Position numbers and translations under genes: made by a program. Positions 44,111-45,608 of a DNA stretch of 45,608 nucleotides are shown one piece after another. The DNA is from an uncultured bacterium (GTDB lineage Bacteria; Verrucomicrobiota; Lentisphaeria; Oligosphaerales; Oligosphaeraceae): contig CACYQT010000034.1 in assembly GCA_902776645.1 (NCBI GenBank), positions 1 through 45,608 of the forward strand, in the 5' to 3' direction. Below the pieces are notes generated by a model. It saw nothing but the letters and a program-made list of their open reading frames with translations. It did not search any database and had not been told where the DNA came from. Each line of letters starts with the position of its first letter. The first letter of the stretch is position 1.

Positions 44111-44130
44111 TGCATAATTCATAATTTACA
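44096..44130 (+). repeat. 7-nt ATTCATA array running across the ntpI stop codon
   Basis: Heptamers ATTCATA, ATTCATA, ATGCATA, ATTCATA and the degenerate ATTTACA follow without gap. The first two encode the last residues of NtpI and include its TAA stop (44108-44110), so the array has become part of the coding end. Two nucleotides later the 9-mer array 44133 begins. Confidence 0.85.
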
Positions 44131-44132
44131 TA

Positions 44133-44159
44133 GTCCCTTATGTCCCTTTAGTCTCTTAT
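44133..44159 (+). repeat. 9-nt tandem array (GTCCCTTTA family), copy 3
   Basis: Three exact-period units GTCCCTTAT, GTCCCTTTA, GTCTCTTAT. They lie 35 nt before the ntpK ATG, in the gene's orientation, as in the arrays before the GH127-like gene and uxaC. Confidence 0.85.
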
Positions 44160-44194
44160 TTAACTTATATAGAAAAAACAAAGGAGTTTTCAAA

Positions 44195-44695
44195 ATGCTC
44201 GAATCAACACAACAAGCTTTGACATTGGCCGGTTCCTTCTGCGCCATGGGTTTTGCCGCCATCGGTTCCGCCTATGGTTGCGGTGTCGCCGGTGCGGCCG
44301 CCGTCGGAGGTTGGAAGAAGTGCTATGTCCAAGGCAAGCCCGCCCCCTTCCAGCTGTCCGCTTTCGCCGGCGCCCCGATGACGCAGACGATCTACGGCAT
44401 GCTGCTCATGAACCAGATCATGAACAAGGCTCCGGAAATGTGGGCCGTCTGCCTGATCATCGGCATCGTCTGCGGTTGCGCCATCGCCGCTTCTGCCGTC
44501 TTCCAGGGCCGTGCCGCGGCCGCCGCCTGCGATTCCTTCTCCGAAACGGGACAGGGCTTCGCGAACGACCTGATGGCCATCGGTATCATCGAAGCTGTCG
44601 CCATCTTCGCCATGCTGTTCGCCTTCATGCTTCTGGGCAAAGTTCCCGCCGCCGAAGCGAAAGCCGCCGCTGAAGCCGCGACTGCCTTGCTGTAA
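44195..44695 (+). CDS. ntpK: V-type ATPase subunit K (16-kDa proteolipid, c-ring)
   Basis: 166 residues with four membrane helices in two hairpins: the duplicated proteolipid typical of V-ATPases (LAGSFCAMGFAAIGSAYGCGVAGAAAVGG; TQTIYGMLLMNQI; WAVCLIIGIVCGCAIAASAVFQGRAAAA; LMAIGIIEAVAIFAMLFAFMLLG). The ion-binding glutamate is E133. The set T63, Q64, Q104 and E133 lines up with T64, Q65, Q110 and E139 of the Na+-translocating Enterococcus hirae NtpK, so Na+ rather than H+ coupling is likely. AAAGGAG precedes the ATG. It is the last gene of the operon, ending in a strong terminator. Its very high GC codon use matches the operon. Confidence 0.93.
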   Translation: MLESTQQALTLAGSFCAMGFAAIGSAYGCGVAGAAAVGGWKKCYVQGKPAPFQLSAFAGAPMTQTIYGMLLMNQIMNKAPEMWAVCLIIGIVCGCAIAASAVFQGRAAAAACDSFSETGQGFANDLMAIGIIEAVAIFAMLFAFMLLGKVPAAEAKAAAEAATALL

Positions 44696-44717
44696 CATCT
44701 GGCAAGACAATCCATTG

Positions 44718-44760
44718 CACAAACGCGCCGCAGAATCATCCAATTCTGCGGCGTGTTTGT
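44718..44760. terminator. Terminator between ntpK and the convergent helicase gene
   Basis: Perfect 11-bp core CGCCGCAGAAT / ATTCTGCGGCG (44726-44736/44743-44753, 6-nt loop), extended outward by ACAAAC/GTGTTTGT. A T-rich flank on the plus side and an A-rich flank give U-tracts in both directions. Confidence 0.85.
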
Positions 44761-44796
44761 TTCTAGCGCTTCTAGCACTTCTAGAGCTTCTAGAAA
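44761..44796 (-). repeat. 9-nt TTCTAGNNC tandem array behind the helicase gene
   Basis: Four 9-mers: TTCTAGCGC, TTCTAGCAC, TTCTAGAGC, TTCTAGAAA. On the minus strand they follow the stop codon of the RecD2-type gene at 44800 within 4 nt, before the terminator. Confidence 0.85.
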
Positions 44797-44799
44797 ATA

Positions 44800-45608
44800 T
44801 TAAGCATTAACCACTAAGCGAAGCGTAAGCCCCGTCTCGCGTTGCGACGGGCGGTCGTTACGCAGCGCCATGTTCAAGGCACGGCGCGTGCCGATCATGA
44901 TCAGTAGTTTCTTCGCGCGGGTCATGCCCGTGTAGATCAAATTGCGCTGCAACATGATGAAATGCTGCGTCATCACAGGCATGATCACCACAGGAAATTC
45001 GCTGCCCTGCGATTTGTGGACCGTCACCGCATAGGCCAGCATCAATTGGTCGCAGTCCAACTGGCTGTATTCAACAACGCCTGAATCAAACTGCACCGTG
45101 AAATTCTTCGACGAATTGTCGACGAACAGCACACGGCCCATCTCGCCGTTGAAAACGCCTTTGTCGTAGTTGTTTCGCGTCTGCATGACGCGATCGCCTG
45201 TGCGGAACATGCGGCCGCCCACCTGGAACGACTCCTTGACGCCGTCCGCGGGATTCAACGCTGCTTGCAGACGGCTGTTCAACGTCAGCGTCCCGCAATC
45301 GCCTTTCCGCATCGGCGACAGCACCTGTACATCGTTCATCGGCGTGTAGCCGAACACTTTCGGAATACGGTCTACGATCAATTTGCAGATCAAATCCGCC
45401 GCGCGGATCGTATCCGCCTGCTCCACCCAGTAGAAATCCGCCTTGACGCCCTGCGGAACAGGCCGCAGATCCGGCATGCGCCCTTCGTTCACCAAATGCG
45501 CGTTCGTCACAATCCGACTGCCGTCGGCTTGCCGGTAAATCTCCGTAAGTTCCGTCACCGCAATCTTTCGCGACGCAATCAAATCATGCAACACCGCGCC
45601 TGGGCCGA
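44800..45608 (-). CDS. recD2: RecD2/YrrC-type ATP-dependent DNA helicase, C-terminal part
   Basis: About 269 codons are inside; the gene continues past the right edge (reading GPGAVLHDLIAS from the edge, the usual LPSVGPGxVLRDLI segment of RecD2). The visible part is the second RecA-like domain and SH3-like insert of superfamily 1B helicases: IYRQADGSRIVTNAHLVNEG (motif IV region), VQVLSPMRKGDCGT, GDRVMQTRNNYDKGVFNGEMG, the TVHKSQGSEFPVVIMPV motif (motif V) and NLIYTGMTRAKKLLIMIG (motif VI). RecD2 enzymes unwind DNA 5'-3' in repair and in tolerance of replication stress, without RecBC. The Walker A end is outside the window. It converges on the V-ATPase operon across the terminator at 44718. 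Confidence 0.93.
   Translation of the reverse strand, partial: GPGAVLHDLIASRKIAVTELTEIYRQADGSRIVTNAHLVNEGRMPDLRPVPQGVKADFYWVEQADTIRAADLICKLIVDRIPKVFGYTPMNDVQVLSPMRKGDCGTLTLNSRLQAALNPADGVKESFQVGGRMFRTGDRVMQTRNNYDKGVFNGEMGRVLFVDNSSKNFTVQFDSGVVEYSQLDCDQLMLAYAVTVHKSQGSEFPVVIMPVMTQHFIMLQRNLIYTGMTRAKKLLIMIGTRRALNMALRNDRPSQRETGLTLRLVVNA

Noticed and set aside
9931..44796. CRISPR array
   Set aside because: The tandem units are 7-10 nt with no spacers, and no cas gene is present.

Overview
The window reads as a chromosomal segment of a Gram-negative, fairly GC-rich bacterium of the Planctomycetes-Verrucomicrobia-Chlamydiae-Lentisphaerae group, most likely an uncultivated Lentisphaerae/Victivallales-type (gut or anaerobic) polysaccharide degrader. 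The reasons are: a V-type ATPase operon in the order E - DUF2764 - A - B - D - I - K known from Chlamydia, spirochaetes and relatives; ExbB/ExbD envelope energisation; many secreted multi-domain glycosidases and esterases with signal peptides; and glucuronate isomerase. This placement is inference from gene content, not from a marker-gene tree.

Layout. 2-229: 3' end of a penicillin-binding protein gene. 230-804: no protein gene, but a long stretch rich in strong inverted repeats (candidate structured RNA or relic of a retroelement) closed by a 13-bp terminator. 805-12493: carbohydrate block (deacetylase-like protein, sialate O-acetylesterase, a 1392-residue secreted glycosidase-like protein, an HD-Pnk nucleic-acid end-healing enzyme, and a frameshifted secreted protein). 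12544-22363, all on the minus strand: nitroreductase; ftsH - FAD oxidoreductase - nagD operon; FHA-domain membrane protein; exbB - exbD - TPR operon. 22520-33816: LamG-esterase (minus), BaiN/HI0933 flavoprotein, GH127-like protein, clan-A glycosidase, Gfo/Idh/MocA oxidoreductase with a histone-H1-like tail, and uxaC. 34143-35036: metallophosphoesterase. 35170-36928: AT-richer accessory patch with a YhcG-type PDDEXK nuclease and an unknown protein. 37193-44695: seven-gene V-ATPase operon with a good promoter and a Na+-type signature in the c-ring subunit. 44800-45608: 3' part of a RecD2-type helicase.

How the genes work together. The secreted esterases and glycosidases would deacetylate and cleave acetylated, sialylated or uronic-acid/arabinose-bearing glycans. 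Gfo/Idh/MocA oxidoreductase and UxaC then process the released sugars and uronates. ExbB/ExbD and the V-ATPase couple ion gradients to envelope work and ATP.

The most unusual structural signal is a set of short tandem arrays in the intergenic spaces: 9-mers of consensus GTCCCTTTA directly upstream of three start codons, 7-mers AGCTTAA behind a small hairpin directly after two stop codons, ATTCATA 7-mers running across the ntpI stop codon, TTCTAGNNC 9-mers behind recD2, and 10-mers ahead of the metallophosphoesterase. REP-like palindromes also lie inside the V-ATPase operon.
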